A stretch of 64,000 nucleotides of DNA, taken from assembly GCA_963281155.1 (NCBI GenBank), contig CAUJLY010000004.1, positions 620,001 through 684,000 of the forward strand, given 5' to 3'. Source of the DNA: Rhabditophanes sp. KR3021. Taxonomy: Eukaryota > Nematoda > Chromadorea > Rhabditida > Alloionematidae. The notes under the pieces were generated by a model. The model was given only the letters and a program-made list of their open reading frames with translations, searched no databases and was not told where the DNA came from. A program made the position numbers and the translations under genes. Shown here one piece after another: positions 24,202-36,256 of the stretch (position 1 is its first letter; each line of letters opens with the position of its first letter).

Positions 24202-26204
24202 ATGGATATGGAGAAGATTATAGAACAATTGTCGAGTGGAATTGTTGATGTTCCAAGAATTAAAGATATCCTGCTGGGGAAAGCTACCTACATCCAATCA
24301 CCCGAGACCCTCTTCAAAAGGTATGAAAATTAATTTCCCAATACACTTGTAACCTTTTTTTGTTTAGAACTTTCTTGGCTCACAAACAATTAAAGGCCGA
24401 CTTGCCTCTTGGAGAAATAGTATGCTTCTGGAAGTTGGTAGAGTACCTCTTCAATCAAGTTAGCGATTCGGGGACGAAACAGTGTCTGCAACACTTATTT
24501 CTGGATGAAATGAAGACACTGCCCGGACAAAAATATACCCCCTATACGTTAGGTAGCATCTACCCAGAGTATCAACAGTCCGTTTCAAGGATCATCAACA
24601 AACTTTTGAAACCAGATCCAATTGATGACGTTTTTGACATCGAGTCAATCGCTGCCATTGCCCACCAATTAAGTTTCCTCTCGCTAATAAGCCCAAACAA
24701 TGTTATTAGGTCGCTGGTCACGAAGATGTACAACAATCCGAGTGTTTCAAAGCAAATCGTCCTGCTACTCAAAATATTGGAGCCGGTCACCTCTTTCAGA
24801 TACTCCGAGTTCGAGGAACCGCCAAATCTGAGGACAAATCCTCACTTCTCATTGATTATGTACCAACTCAAAAGATTCAACAATAGCGCATCGAGAGACA
24901 AGATGTCCCTGAACGTTACTAGTTCAGATGGAAGCCTTAGTTTCACGAACATGATTAGAAGACTCTGCTGCGACTACTTTGTCGGAACAACCTCCAAAGA
25001 CAGGGTAGAAGCTTTAATGGACGTCAATGAAGTGATCGAAGTTATCCTAATTCCAATGACCTACAGCTATCAAACCCTGGGAACGGCGATGAATGTTCTT
25101 CTTGAGTTGTGTAAGGCTGAAAGAGAAGGGTTGGTAAAGATTAAGTTGCGGCAAACTACTATTGAGTTCAATGGATACAAGGAAACGTCCATTGAAAACA
25201 TACTCGTCCTCCTCATCCACCACCTCCCAGCTCTCATTACTTCTGGGACGACGGAATCTATTTGGACAATGATCAGACTGCTCCGTGCCATCTCTCAAAT
25301 GGCTACTGAGGAGAACTTCACTTTTTCTTTGCCAATCATCAACCACCAATTCACTAAGTTGAAGAGGATGGACTGGAAGACTTGTTACGTGGTAACCAAG
25401 ATCTTTAGAGAACATTGGGGAGTCGATAGACTAATTATCCCTAAAGGAGTATATGTCAGCTTGTCCGAAGAATGCCTCCCAAAATTCAAGTATCTCCAAA
25501 CAGATCGTCCAGAAGACAAGACTACTTCTCTTATCGATGCCTACTTTGGACTGGCTGCCCTTTGTGTGGATGAGGCTTTGGAGTTCCTGAAATCAAACAA
25601 CTTCAAGATAGGAAATGATTCAAACTTGTTAATGGCAGCTTTGGCAAGGGGATTGATAAACGTGTTTGAGATGTCCAGATCTCTTCCAAAAAACAAGATC
25701 CCTGAACTGCTGATAACTTTTGCAAGAAAGTTCAACGTCCTCTGCCTGCCATCCAAAGGAAACCTAAATTACTTGTGTTTGGCCAATGCGGACATGACTA
25801 AAGATCGAAGGGATCCCGGTGAGTTTGCTTTCGTTGCTTCAGTCTACTTTCACGCGTTTCAATTAGCTGACCCAAACCTTGTCACACCAACTCCTGAACC
25901 CGCTCCTATTAAAAAGGGGTTCCGGTCGCTGTTTCTCCACTTTGTCTGTGAGCAAGTTGAAATAGTCGAGAAGAGATTAGGTGAACATTTTAATGTGGAT
26001 GCTCTTCCTCCTCCAATGTTGACCTACCTTCAAATGATCTTGTCTGAAGCTGATATCTACATGTGTCAATTCAATCTTTTGTTGGATATGTCCGTTGAAA
26101 AGGACGACCATGTTTTCAAAAATGCTGCTAAGAAGTTTTTTGATTTCTGGGAAAAGTTGGCGGGGTTGAAAGGAAAGTTTGTACAAGATTATGTGCTGGT
26201 TTGA
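24202..26204 (+). CDS. Large helical protein, possibly a Mediator tail-type alpha-solenoid
   Basis: Exons 24202-24320 and 24368-26204 (phase 2) give 651 residues starting MDMEKIIEQLSSGIVDVPRI. There is no signal peptide or membrane helix. The protein is almost entirely predicted helix, with repeated Leu/Ile-rich amphipathic stretches (IEVILIPMTYSYQTLGTAMNVLLELCK; ENILVLLIHHLPALITSG, quoted in part). That architecture suits an alpha-solenoid scaffold such as a Mediator tail subunit (MED24 class) or another nuclear complex. The only contextual hint is the shared promoter region with MED27. I recognise no motif that proves MED24, so the name is left blank. Confidence 0.8.
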
Positions 26205-26420
26205 GATGATGGGTAATACTTTTGAATTTAAACATTCATTTGAGACTCCGGTAAAAAAGATCCCCTAGTTGATTTGTACGAGAGCCTTTTTTAATCAAAA
26301 TGCTAATAATTATTATAATATTTTAATGTTCTTATTCTACCAAACAATTTAAAAGCCTTTTAATTAGATAAACTCAGTTTATAATTTTATAGTAAAATAA
26401 AAAGTTGCTACAACATATGT

Positions 26421-27463
26421 TTATTTATTATCCTTTTTGCAAAAGACCATATACATGCCATTATCATTAAAAAATTGATATTCTTTGTGATTGTCTACGA
26501 GCATTCCTGCCTTTCTAAGAGCATCAAAGAGCACCTTTTCAGTTAGGTAGAGGCATGTAAACTTCTTTCCTCCAAAGGCACACCATGTTTCTTCGAGAAC
26601 ACCCCCCATGATGTAATAACCACCTGGTTTTAATTGAGCAAGGACGTTCTGGACGCAACCAGTGAATTCCTCTTCTGTTTCAGTGCAATACTCTAGACAA
26701 AAGATGCTGGTAATGATGTCAAAGCTTTGTTGGATTGACGGAGCACAATTGACGGATTGTTTCTTAAAAGCATCGCAATGGAAAATTCCCTTTACCTATA
26801 AACAAACAAGCATTACACATATCCATCTAATTAACACCACTTATTATCAATGATCTCAAATTTACTTTAACCAACTCAATATACTAAATATATTTTAACA
26901 ACCTTTGATCTCGTTTCTTCCAACATCTCTGGAATCAACTCGAATTCTGTGACTTCTCTGTTGCAAATTATTTTTAATGGTTTGGTCCAGTTAAAAGTTG
27001 ACGTTTTGTTGTGCCAAGACAGAAGCTCCTTTCTGTTTTGAGGTAGAAAGTCGGCTAGGTAGAACTATAAATGAGTACGTCATTTAGATTGATGTCTTAT
27101 GACTATTTAACTTACTTCCTCCACTTTATTGCGGAAGCAAACAGGAACATGAATGGTTGGGCCAGCTCCGAAATCAAGTAATCTTTTGACTTTGGGAATT
27201 TTGGCTGCTATATGTGGTAAGAAAGTTAGAACCATCTGCATAGCACAATCATCTACATCGGTATAGAAGTCACTCAGATAAGCGTCTGTACAAAATTCAG
27301 TATGAAAGGATGTTCGATCTAGCAGCATTTCCCTAGGCGGATCATAACACCTTGGGTTGGAGGATTGGAAGTCATTGACATAGGAATCAAGACCCGAATC
27401 ATTTGTAGTCTCAGAGTTAGGTGGTGAAGGAGTTTGTTTTTGTGATTGTTTATCAAATTGCAT
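26421..27463 (-). CDS. NNMT/PNMT/INMT-family amine N-methyltransferase
   Basis: SAM-dependent methylation of small amines such as nicotinamide. Exons 27463-27116, 27064-26903 and 26795-26421, all phase 0, give 294 residues. Motif I is LLDFGAGPTIHVPV, which matches the NNMT signature DIGSGPTIY. Later come FNWTKPLKIICNREV (human NNMT FDWSPVVTYVCDLEG), FDIITSIFCLEYC and LKPGGYYIMGGV, all in family order. The N-terminus has a Ser/Thr/Pro-rich extension before YVNDF-x-x-x-NPRCY, then FHTEFCTDAYLSDFY. Nematode relatives (anmt genes) are cytosolic nicotinamide methyltransferases linked to NAD and methyl-group metabolism. It lies 324 bases downstream of the dehydrogenase gene on the same strand. The 3' end converges with the gene ending at 26204. 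Confidence 0.9.
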
Positions 27464-27787
27464 TCCTTGGAGGAAATATTATTTGACAAAATATTAGAAT
27501 AATATTGTTAATTAAGAGTAAGAATCAATCGTTTTGATAAATATATATCTTTTAATGTTTAAGGGGATAAACAGATGAAGCCGTTTTATTTTTCTCTGAC
27601 AACTTAAATCATATTTCGAAGGTGGAGAGATTATAGATACAATTTTTGAGATATCTGCACAATTTTATATTTTAGTGGTATTAGCAGTTTGAACAACCCC
27701 CATACCAGAGATATAAAGAAACTTTTTTGTGATAGTTGTTACTTGATCTTTGCATTAAGTGTAAATAGTGAGGTTGAAAGGAAGTTT

Positions 27788-29492
27788 TTAGTTAGTGACG
27801 GGCTTGGTAGTCGAATGTAAGATCACTTCTAGAGGTTTCATAGCAAACATTTTTACAATGAAATCAGAAACTCGAGTGGGTAAGAATGAGATTGGCGTCA
27901 AGATTGCAATTGATTTGAAACCTACTTGATATCTAAAGAGACAAATGATGAGATCAAACTAGAAGGTCTTTTCATCAACTCACTTAGGTTTAGGAAATCG
28001 TGACGTTAATGCAATCATATAGCAAGCAGTTACATCATCGATATTGCTGGAAGCATTCCTCCAAAGAAAATCATTATACTCTTCCTTAACTGCAACAAAA
28101 CACATCATTAATAAGCATTGATAAAGATGATAAACAATAAAAAACAACTTACATTCACTAATCTTTTCCTCTGTATAATAGAGTCTAGCAGAGTCATTAA
28201 GACTTGCCCAGGCTAAATCTATTTTGTGGTTAATTGTTCCACTATTGAGCATACAAGTTTTGTAGCAGGAAGGTTGTAGTGTAACACATGTCACTCCAAA
28301 TTCGTATAACTCAAGTCGCAAAGTGTCTATGTAGCTCTCGACAGCTGCTTTTGAAGAGTTGTATGGACCTGGAAGTAATTAACACTTTTAAGTCGTACAT
28401 AATTAGGTTAATTTACCAGCGTAAGGAAGGACAGTATTAACGACACACGAAGTCATAGTAATGATACGGCCTTTGCTTTTTTTAAGATACTTCTTAAGTT
28501 TTTGAGTTATGTCGATGGTTCCAAAAAAGTTTACGGCAAAGACTTCGTAGTAGTTTGAAAGTGAAGACAAATCGTCAGGAACACATGTTCCTGCAGAAAA
28601 ATATAATGTTAAATCATCATTTTATTTGGTTATCAATTTTTATATTGTTGTGTTTAGAATCAAATTTAAACAGACGCATACCAACAATTCTTTTAACACA
28701 TTGTACTTTGAAATTTGAATGTTAGCTCAGGCTATTTACGTGTGTGATCAAATTTGACTTAATTAATCATTCTTATTATTAGTGCTAAGATCGCCCCAAT
28801 TGGAGTTTTATTTAATCTAAAATGGAAGAGGAAAAGCCAACTAAGATCAAAAGAACGTTTCTAAGGTTTCGGAAAAGAAGATGAGCAGGTTGTCTCAATT
28901 AGTTAAAAGCAATAGTCTAATTTAATATTACTTTATCCTATTTAGTTTAGAAAAAGAAAGTGACGATCCTTAGATTTTGTATTGGCTATGACCCTCAATT
29001 AAACTCCCGAGTTGCCTAATTAATTCTGAAGGACTTGTCAGAATGTGGATAGGAAGAGTACATTATGAAATATTAATATGTTTTTGTGTTTTAATTGAAT
29101 TTTTAAAAATAAACTTTGTTACCCATGATACCAGCATTATTTACTAAGGCCCAAAATGTATGATTCCTATTATGAGTGACATAATCATCGAAATGTTGAA
29201 CGAAAGAATCTACAGAATCAGGGGAGGAAATGTCTACTAAATAAGTGTAAATAGTCGTATTCGCAGCCAAAATATTCTCCATCCCATCCTTTGTTTTGCA
29301 CAAAGCAAACACAATAAAGCCTTTGCTACGTAACTTAAGTGCTAAATTTTTGCCGAATCCACTGTCAGCTCCACTCACAACAACAATCTTATCCTCACAA
29401 TCACCAATTGAAAATCTCTCCAACACTTTCTGAACCAAAAAGTACACAATAGATGGAATTACAAAAATAAAGACGCATAAAACTAATAGCAT
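27788..29492 (-). CDS. Short-chain dehydrogenase, retinol/17-beta-hydroxysteroid type (SDR9C-like)
   Basis: NAD(P)-dependent oxidoreductase of lipophilic alcohols such as retinoids or steroids. Five exons: 29492-29123, 28590-28417, 28368-28153, 28089-27984 and 27932-27788. All phases agree and give 336 residues. An N-terminal membrane anchor (LVLCVFIFVIPSIVYFLV) precedes the cofactor motif VSGADSGFGKNLA (TGxxxGxG variant), then VDIS, the NNAG motif (ALVNNAGIMG), ITMTSC with the catalytic Ser, and YNSSK with catalytic Tyr and Lys. The last exon adds YQVGFKSIAILTPISFLPTR, matching the C-terminal segment of retinol dehydrogenases (RYSxGWDAK...LSYLPT). That exon is easily missed because the preceding frame ends AAGTGA across the donor AA|GTGAGT. 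Likely ER-membrane located. Confidence 0.9.
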
Positions 29493-29749
29493 GGTGAAAT
29501 GAATATATATTAAAAGTGTCTTGCCATATATCCCCTACTACCACGCTTTATCGTCCAATAATGTATGCTTTCATATAATTCACACTTTCTAAAGACTGCT
29601 TAGCAACCCTTAATCGTGTGTTTATGGGAAGAGAGAACATACATAGTCAAATTAAATTTTTATTAAAAAGTAGATGATTCAAAATGATAACAAAAAGACA
29701 GGACAAACAAATTATATTATATATATTTTAACAACGAACAGTAAGAAAG

Positions 29750-30597
29750 TTAGAGACGATCACAGGATCTTGAGGCGTAGTTTCTAAGGTTCCCATATAC
29801 TTTTGAAGGAGGTGTTCCCATAATTAGGCTGGAAATGGCGTGTCGGGCAACGGCCAAATTTTGGAAGGATCCGAGAAGGTGGATTTTACTGTCTGCCACA
29901 ACCAATCTTGTTTTGGTGACATTTTCGATCGTTAACCTGGTCCGGCCGTCTTTACCAGCGATACGACCGATGGCACGGGAGAGGTGGTCTCCTTTCAAGG
30001 GTTTGACGTCATTCACTTCGAATGACTCCAAGAACATATGGTCGAGACGGATTAAGGCCATAGCGTCATCTAGAGTAAAGCCTACCACGAATGCTTTTAC
30101 AAAATCGGCTCCTTTCTGCAACTTCGTCTTGTTTTCGGCATTTAGTTCTGGACATCTAATTTCGACGTTTCTTGATTTCAAGTTATACCTATAATGGCCA
30201 AATAAATGAAAGACCAATCAAAACAAACTTACCTAATCTGCAAATCCAGACTCTTAACAATAGGATTCAAAATCTTCATCCAATTTTCCTTTAACGGAGT
30301 ATATCTATGTGGAGGGACTGGAATCTTCCTAACCTCGCCCGGTAATATTTTAACTTTCTTCTCCTTTCTACCACTTCCCTTGCTGTCTGAACCCTCTTTC
30401 TTGGTCTTCTTCTTACGCGACACAATCTGTTCCTTATCCCCATCTTCTTCCATTTCCATATCCTCATCTTCTCCATCCTCAATCATGTTGGCGAGAGTTT
30501 CATCTGTTTCGATTAAATCCGGCATCTCCTCAATGAGGTCGGGCATATCTTCAACAAGGTCCATCGCCTCCTGGTTCCGTTTGCTTCTTGATGCCAT
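29750..30597 (-). CDS. PNO1: Ribosome assembly factor PNO1 (Dim2), KH domain
   Basis: Nucleolar protein needed for 18S rRNA processing at the small-subunit 3' end, partner of NOB1. Exons 30597-30233 and 30188-29750 (phase 2) give 267 residues, near the usual 250. The N-terminal third is acidic ([17 protein letters not shown]) and then Lys-rich. The core begins [20 protein letters not shown]. The KH pair follows: VRxxxxRxCPE-like [42 protein letters not shown], then [20 protein letters not shown] (parts quoted), ending [13 protein letters not shown]. These strings are strongly conserved in all PNO1 proteins. It is the first of three same-strand genes. Confidence 0.97.
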
Positions 30598-31953
30598 CTT
30601 TGTTGGGGGAGAGTTTGTCGTGTGTGTAAAACCTATAATTAAATTTCATTTTAGATCAGTTAATTTTTGGACATAATTTTTCGCGGTTTAGAAGGCAATT
30701 TAGGAGTTAATTCGTGATTTTAAATGGGAAGTTTAGTTATTTAATTTAGTTTTTTGAGTTTGTTAAGACGTATCCTTCCAATTGTATGAGGAATGTCTGT
30801 TCGAGAGTGACTTGGCTAGACAAGAAGTGTTTTGCAGTACTTCATAAAGGTAGGTAATAATGAATTCAATTACGATTGTATCCAAGGAGTTTATGTATAT
30901 GTAACAAGTTTATAATTTTACTTAGACACAGAGTAACTGAAATTTTTTTTAATTACAATTGACTACTCAATGAGCAATATAGTCAACTTAAATCGAAAAA
31001 TTAGATCCGAGGGATTTTGGGTGAACATTGATTCCAGTTGTTTTCACACATATTACATTTATTCAGATGGCGTTGAGAGAACAAATTGAATTTTCATGAC
31101 CGAATAACTACAGTGATTGTGTGTAATGTAAAGTGTTTGTGCGTTTGTTGATTATTAATAAACTTTTACATCACACATCTTCCTCATGTTGTCTTGTTTA
31201 TTAAAAAGAATTTATTATAAATAAAGTTAGTCATGAGACTTTGCAAAGAAACAATTATCATACATTATATCCCCATAAATGTTGCATAACATGTAAAAAC
31301 AACCTTATCAAATTGTGATTATGATTCCTTTTCGAAGATAAAAGTTACATTAATGTTTTTGAACTTTTAATAATGAATTTTAAGGTACTTTAAAAGTATG
31401 TGTAACTGCGGGAGGTTTCGATCTTTTATAAACTTTTTTATAAAGTCTAGCCATCACTTTAAAATAACTCCCTAAAATCCATTCAACTTCTCAAACTGGA
31501 ATCTTGCCTTCGAAAGGTAGAATTTTTGAAAATACTGTCTCTAAATTTGTAACACTCCAACTTATGAATGTATCAACAAATATAATTAATACATTCATTA
31601 GATAGCTCCGTACAATGGATTAAACTTATTGTGAAAGGAATAAACGATATAAATGATTGTTTGAGTTTACATCATTTTGGCACCACTTAATAGGATCTTT
31701 ATGTATAAAGGAGGTATATCTGCTGAGTGTGTAGCAATACTGCGTCAAAACAACTTTTATTGATATTTCAGGATTATCTCAGAGATAACAATACATTAAG
31801 ATTCGCAAAATCAATTATGAAGTGTCAAGTAGTACATTAATCTGGCCCAAACTCTCACAACGACTTTAAAATGTCAACAAATTGGAGGAAAGCCTGTCTA
31901 AGATTCAAAAATTTGGTGGTCAAAACAGTAAATTAATTGATCCATGACAAATT
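30598..31953. other. Intergenic, no gene supported
   Basis: Separates the divergent PNO1 and POT1-like genes. A short open segment at about 30790-30848 (+), starting MRNVCSRVTW and ending at a GTAGGT donor-like site, could be a first exon but has no recognisable partner. Otherwise AT-rich with no feature I can support. Confidence 0.4.
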
Positions 31954-33287
31954 ATGGCCGAATTACATTGTGGCAGTCTGGAAATGACAAACACTCCATC
32001 TCTCAAAACGTTTTATGGAATGTTTGAAGCAATAGATAGTTGCAGTAAGTTTATTCACAACTAATTATAATAACCATCATTTTAGCTGATGAACATGACC
32101 CGACTTGGGAAATAGTTACGTGTGAAACTATAGCACCAAGGATGAAGAACTTTGAAATGATAAACAAAGTTGTCATTAAGGTTAAAAAAAGTGACGATTT
32201 TTCGGGTGGCTTTTTGCAGGGAAGAAGTTACATATTTGTGGGGTATTTTAAAAGTTACTTGATTGTGAGTAGAGAAATGTACATTACTCTCATGAATGGC
32301 AACTACACTATCATGAAAACCAAGATTCTAGAAAAGTGGAGTCGGGTTGGAGATGGGGCTAATCCACAACACTTGACCCGAATGTGGCGAAACTTAAAAG
32401 GAGAAAAGAATGTTTCTCCTAAGGAGCATGTTGCCTCTCAACACATGCTACTGTCTTACATTGCAAACCATGCTATGATCAATTTCTACCCGATATCCGT
32501 AAAGATGAGCTTCATTGAAGAGATAGACAAGTACGAGTCTTCCTTTTCACGGACTATGTTGGTGCAAGTGATCGAGGTCGTTGAAACTGGAGGTGGCTTG
32601 CATTATCTAAGAGTATGGGACGGAACACTTCGGGATCCAAACATAAAATTTGTAGAACCGCCACCTGATTGGATTAATGATGCCAAATACTTTCATGTGG
32701 TGGATGAAGATTTGAAAAGAGAAACCGAAAAGCATTCGTTCTTTATCCTCTGCTACAAATTCAGAGAATACTTTGGACAAATCAGGCGATCTCCGGGAGA
32801 TTTCATCGTCATCAAGGGCCTGCACTTTAGGAAGTCGAATTTCTACGGCATTCAACAACAGGAAATATTGGTCACTGAATCTTTATTCAATGACGGCAAA
32901 AGAGCTGTCGTCTCGAATGCTGGTCATTCTGATATTGGACTCGAGATTATCAAACGCCACTTCAATACAATTCGTGCAGCCATCAATAATAAGAATAACT
33001 TCTTCAGTTATTTCGAAAAAAGCGGAAACCAATACCACTTGGATCAACGAGTCGAGACCCAAAGAAGAAACCAAACCCAAACTGAGTCACTTCACACACT
33101 TGAAGAGATGGGTGCCACCACAATCATTTCTCAAAGCCAGCGAATTCAGATTATGGGTAGGATGTATCAAGCCACACCACAACAACTCCTGACAACTATG
33201 ATAGAAGACCCAAGTGACTCTGAAGTAACAGAAGTCCAACCAAACTCGCAATCTATGGCCGGCCAAGACACTATGATTCTGGACTAA
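31954..33287 (+). CDS. POT1-like telomeric single-strand DNA-binding protein
   Basis: Exons 31954-32044 and 32086-33287 (phase 1) give 430 residues. The identifying element is LHYLRVWDGTLRDPNIKFVE, the strand-loop motif (L-x-V-WDGT) of the POT1/Cdc13-class OB-fold that binds telomeric DNA. It is followed by ILCYKFREYFGQI, PGDFIVIKGLHFRKSNFYGI and later QYHLDQRV, consistent with the rest of a POT1 OB-fold. An N-terminal region with KVVIKVKKSDDF and RSYIFVGYFK may be a second, divergent OB-fold. The C-terminal about 90 residues are Gln/Thr/Ser-rich and probably disordered. Nematodes carry several short POT proteins (POT-1, POT-2, POT-3, MRT-1); this one resembles them in size. An AATAAA follows about 45 bases after the stop. 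Confidence 0.65.
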
Positions 33288-33765
33288 TTATTTTCTATTA
33301 CTTTACAAATGCCTTTTAATATGAACTTTTTGAATAAACATCACTTAATCATTTCCTTTTGCCTGCCATTTGTTTTAATAATATTATTGCTTTAGTTATT
33401 TATTAAAAAACTGTCTAGTCCCTTTGAAAACATTTGTGTGGTGTAATAAAGTTTGTGTGGAAGCCTTGCTGTAATTGTTTATAGCTTCACATTAACTTTA
33501 TTTCCCACGAGAAGCAGATATAAATAATTTGAGATATAAATAACATTGTCTTGACTTGTGGTGGAAAGTACGTAGAGATTGGGGGCAAAGGTTGTGATTG
33601 ATTGTTTATAATGGCGTCATATTTATTTCCCACTAACTCCATCAATAAATCTTTTTATATCACATATACATGTAGTAAAGTGTAGTTTATTTACAAAATG
33701 AATTCAAAATAAAAAGATAATGGCATATTGTTAACACACCCGTAAATGACATCATCGAAAAGTAT
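33288..33765. other. Convergent intergenic region, no gene seen
   Basis: AT-rich 3' flanks of the POT1-like and chemoreceptor genes with several AATAAA signals on both strands. No coding feature supported. Confidence 0.5.
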
Positions 33766-34734
33766 TCATATATTGAGTTTGGTGCTGGTTGCAAAGGTGA
33801 CATGTTTTGGGGGAGGTAATTGTTTTATTTTGAAGAAACAATATATGTTTGCACGTATATTTGAGCTGAATACGAGGAGACAGACGTTTGGTGCCATAAT
33901 AATCAAATCTTCGATTGCTAGGTGAAAGGAAGCTAAGATGAGGTAAATGGTTTGGAGTTCTTTGAATTGGCCAAGGTATTGGGCTAATCCTATGCAATAA
34001 AGGAGTGACATTATCATAGTTTGAATACACGTTTGTAGCAACAAGACACGTCCATTGGGCCCTTGATAAACGGCCCCATCCGACATAACATGGTGGAACA
34101 GGCAGATTAGAGTTAATATTAAATTGCCTACTATAAGTGAAGTTGCTATGCAAGTTCCATACAACAAAGACCCCTTCAGTTGGAGTGTCTTGGTAGACTC
34201 AATAAAAAGGATTAATGAATTCTTCCATTGCTTTGAGTCAACGGAAACGTTAAAACTCCACGTCAACAACGGAAAGGGAATCAAAAACTGCAATAACAAA
34301 AAAAAGATTGTCGTCTTGGCATTTATATACTTTTGAAAATGTACGTGATAAGTCATTAAGATGTATCTGTTGAAAATTAAAATAGTTTGGCCTAAACACA
34401 TGACTGTGGTGAGGTAATAGGATAGGCTGAAAAAGATGGTAGGAATGGGATCAGATCCATTTAAGCAAGTTCCGAAAAAACCACAAAGTGGATTTCCTGG
34501 AACTAGGTATTTGTTGCAAATGAATAAAATTCCTACCACACCATTGATAATAAAATGTAGGTAAAATAACTTGTTCTTCTTGTCAAATGATTGGATAAAC
34601 AATTTGGAAAAAATAGCTAAATAAATTAGAACGTTTAGAAGAAAAGCCGGAACAATAAGACAAAAACAAACTGAATTATAGAGAGGCAAAAATTCAACCA
34701 TATTTAACTTCTTCCAATAAATGTTCTCATTCAT
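33766..34734 (-). CDS. Seven-transmembrane chemoreceptor, nematode serpentine (srg/srv-like)
   Basis: The ATG at 34734 (MNENIYWKKLN) gives 322 residues, the normal size of nematode serpentine receptors. The frame remains open upstream, but the extra sequence is not receptor-like. Seven hydrophobic segments are visible, including TM1 VCFCLIVPAFLLNVLIYLAI, TM3 FFSLSYYLTTVMCLGQTILI running into FNRYILMTYH, and TM7 ending IMAPNVCLLVFSSNIR. The TM3-loop FNRY in place of DRY and the P-N-x-x-L-L-x-x-S-x-x-IR ending of TM7 are typical of the SRG superfamily. Apparently one exon. Probable role in sensory neurons; ligand unknown. Confidence 0.75.
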   Translation of the reverse strand: MNENIYWKKLNMVEFLPLYNSVCFCLIVPAFLLNVLIYLAIFSKLFIQSFDKKNKLFYLHFIINGVVGILFICNKYLVPGNPLCGFFGTCLNGSDPIPTIFFSLSYYLTTVMCLGQTILIFNRYILMTYHVHFQKYINAKTTIFFLLLQFLIPFPLLTWSFNVSVDSKQWKNSLILFIESTKTLQLKGSLLYGTCIATSLIVGNLILTLICLFHHVMSDGAVYQGPNGRVLLLQTCIQTMIMSLLYCIGLAQYLGQFKELQTIYLILASFHLAIEDLIIMAPNVCLLVFSSNIRANIYCFFKIKQLPPPKHVTFATSTKLNI

Positions 34735-35091
34735 AAAGTTAAGTTTCCTATAATAAAAAGTATTTAAAATGAAAGGAGATCCTACACAATTAATTTTAAA
34801 AACAGTTTTTGTCAAAAGTACAAAGGACATATGTGTCATAGATATAAACAACAACTGTCTTTTTAACACAGCCACTCCTACCAACCGGGATATCCTATTC
34901 GGGGAAAGGTATAATATTAACAACAATTTTATATTTTTAATATTACTCAAAAGTTTACACTCTTTGGAGAGTATTTTACAAATAAGTATGTGTAGAACAT
35001 TAAAAGGTGCCTTTTTGAAGAATTTACTCCTGTTGCCTGGGAGCTAACCTAACTTACCAACCATTATCTGCCTTTTTTAAGTCACACAAAT

Positions 35092-35325
35092 AAAGCTATA
35101 TCAGATATCAATCCAATCGAACATCTTTGGGCGAGGAGAAGTGCACTATTCGTGGAAACATCTTTAAAAATGGCGACAAATTATTTACTGGTGTCGAAGA
35201 GGCCTGAAACTAAATTGCAAAGTCTCCTGTGAGAAGTTGTTAATTGAATGGGTAGAAGAGTTGCAGCTGTCAAAGAATCATAAGGAATGCTCAAGAATAC
35301 TAATTTGGTGGGTTCAAACAACAGA
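35092..35325 (+). mobile_element. Degenerate Tc1/mariner transposase fragment
   Basis: The + frame from 35101 reads SDINPIEHLWARR, the hallmark SPDLNPIENLW around the third acidic residue of Tc1-family DDE transposases. Further on, after two stops, come MGRRVAAVKES and GMLKNTNL, matching the C-terminal MPRRVQAVIKAKGG-x-TKY. At least three stop codons interrupt the frame, and nothing of the N-terminal DNA-binding part was found. This is an inactive fossil. Terminal inverted repeats could not be located by eye. Confidence 0.75.
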
Positions 35326-36256
35326 CATTTTGTTAAAGGGATTGATGTATGTTGACAACCACACTACCCAAGCTTGGTATTTTGAGGACGTAATCATTCA
35401 ATTACATTAAAGATGTGCATTTGCTAAATAAGTGATTGTTTGTATAATACTTTTTCTGAGTGATTACTTAACTTATAAACATTATGTGAGCATAAATGGA
35501 TTTACTTATTTGTGTGATCAAATAATGGCGTTTGAACGTTGACTAAATTGACCACTAAATATCTATAAAATAATAAATAATCATTAAATAGCATGCTTAA
35601 AGAGTCATCATCATTAACAAATGTGTCTTTAATCGAACTGACCAAATACTTTTTTGGTTAAAATAAATTAAGTCATATTTGTGGAGGAAGTCCCAAAAAA
35701 CCAATCTTCTACCCATTTTACCCTCTGTCCTCAAGCCAAAATGTTATTTTCGAATCTCCGTTACTGCAGTTTATAAGACACGGTATTTTTAATCAGGGAT
35801 TAGATTTAAAATATCTCTTTGCTGTCTGATATACGAACCATCTTAAAAATTTGCCAACAAAATCACAACAAATGATAATAACTGATTCACGTACTTACTA
35901 ATCAACGCAATTTAAGAATGATATGATAAAAAATAATTTGTTCCTTCACTCAAATCTAATTAATCGTACCAATATTATAGTACATATCTTCAAAACAATG
36001 TCTCCTCAACCATAATTAATGTATATGACAACAAGACGTAAGGACTTATTTTGTAAGAATTAATATTTTTTCTCAGAGATATTTTTATTCATTAGACGCG
36101 TTGTTTTGGGTATCATTTAATTAGATTTACTTCTTTGAATATCAGCTTGTAATTGGGTGTTTTTGTTGGAAAGAAGTTGTCTTGGAAGGAATGGGTAGGG
36201 TTAGGTTGGGGAGATGAAGGTGGAAGAAGATAGTTTTGTGGTCTATTTAAGTGAAA
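35326..36256. other. Intergenic, no gene seen
   Basis: AT-rich sequence between the Tc1 fossil and MECR. No coding feature supported. Probably includes the rest of the decayed transposon near its left edge. Confidence 0.4.
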
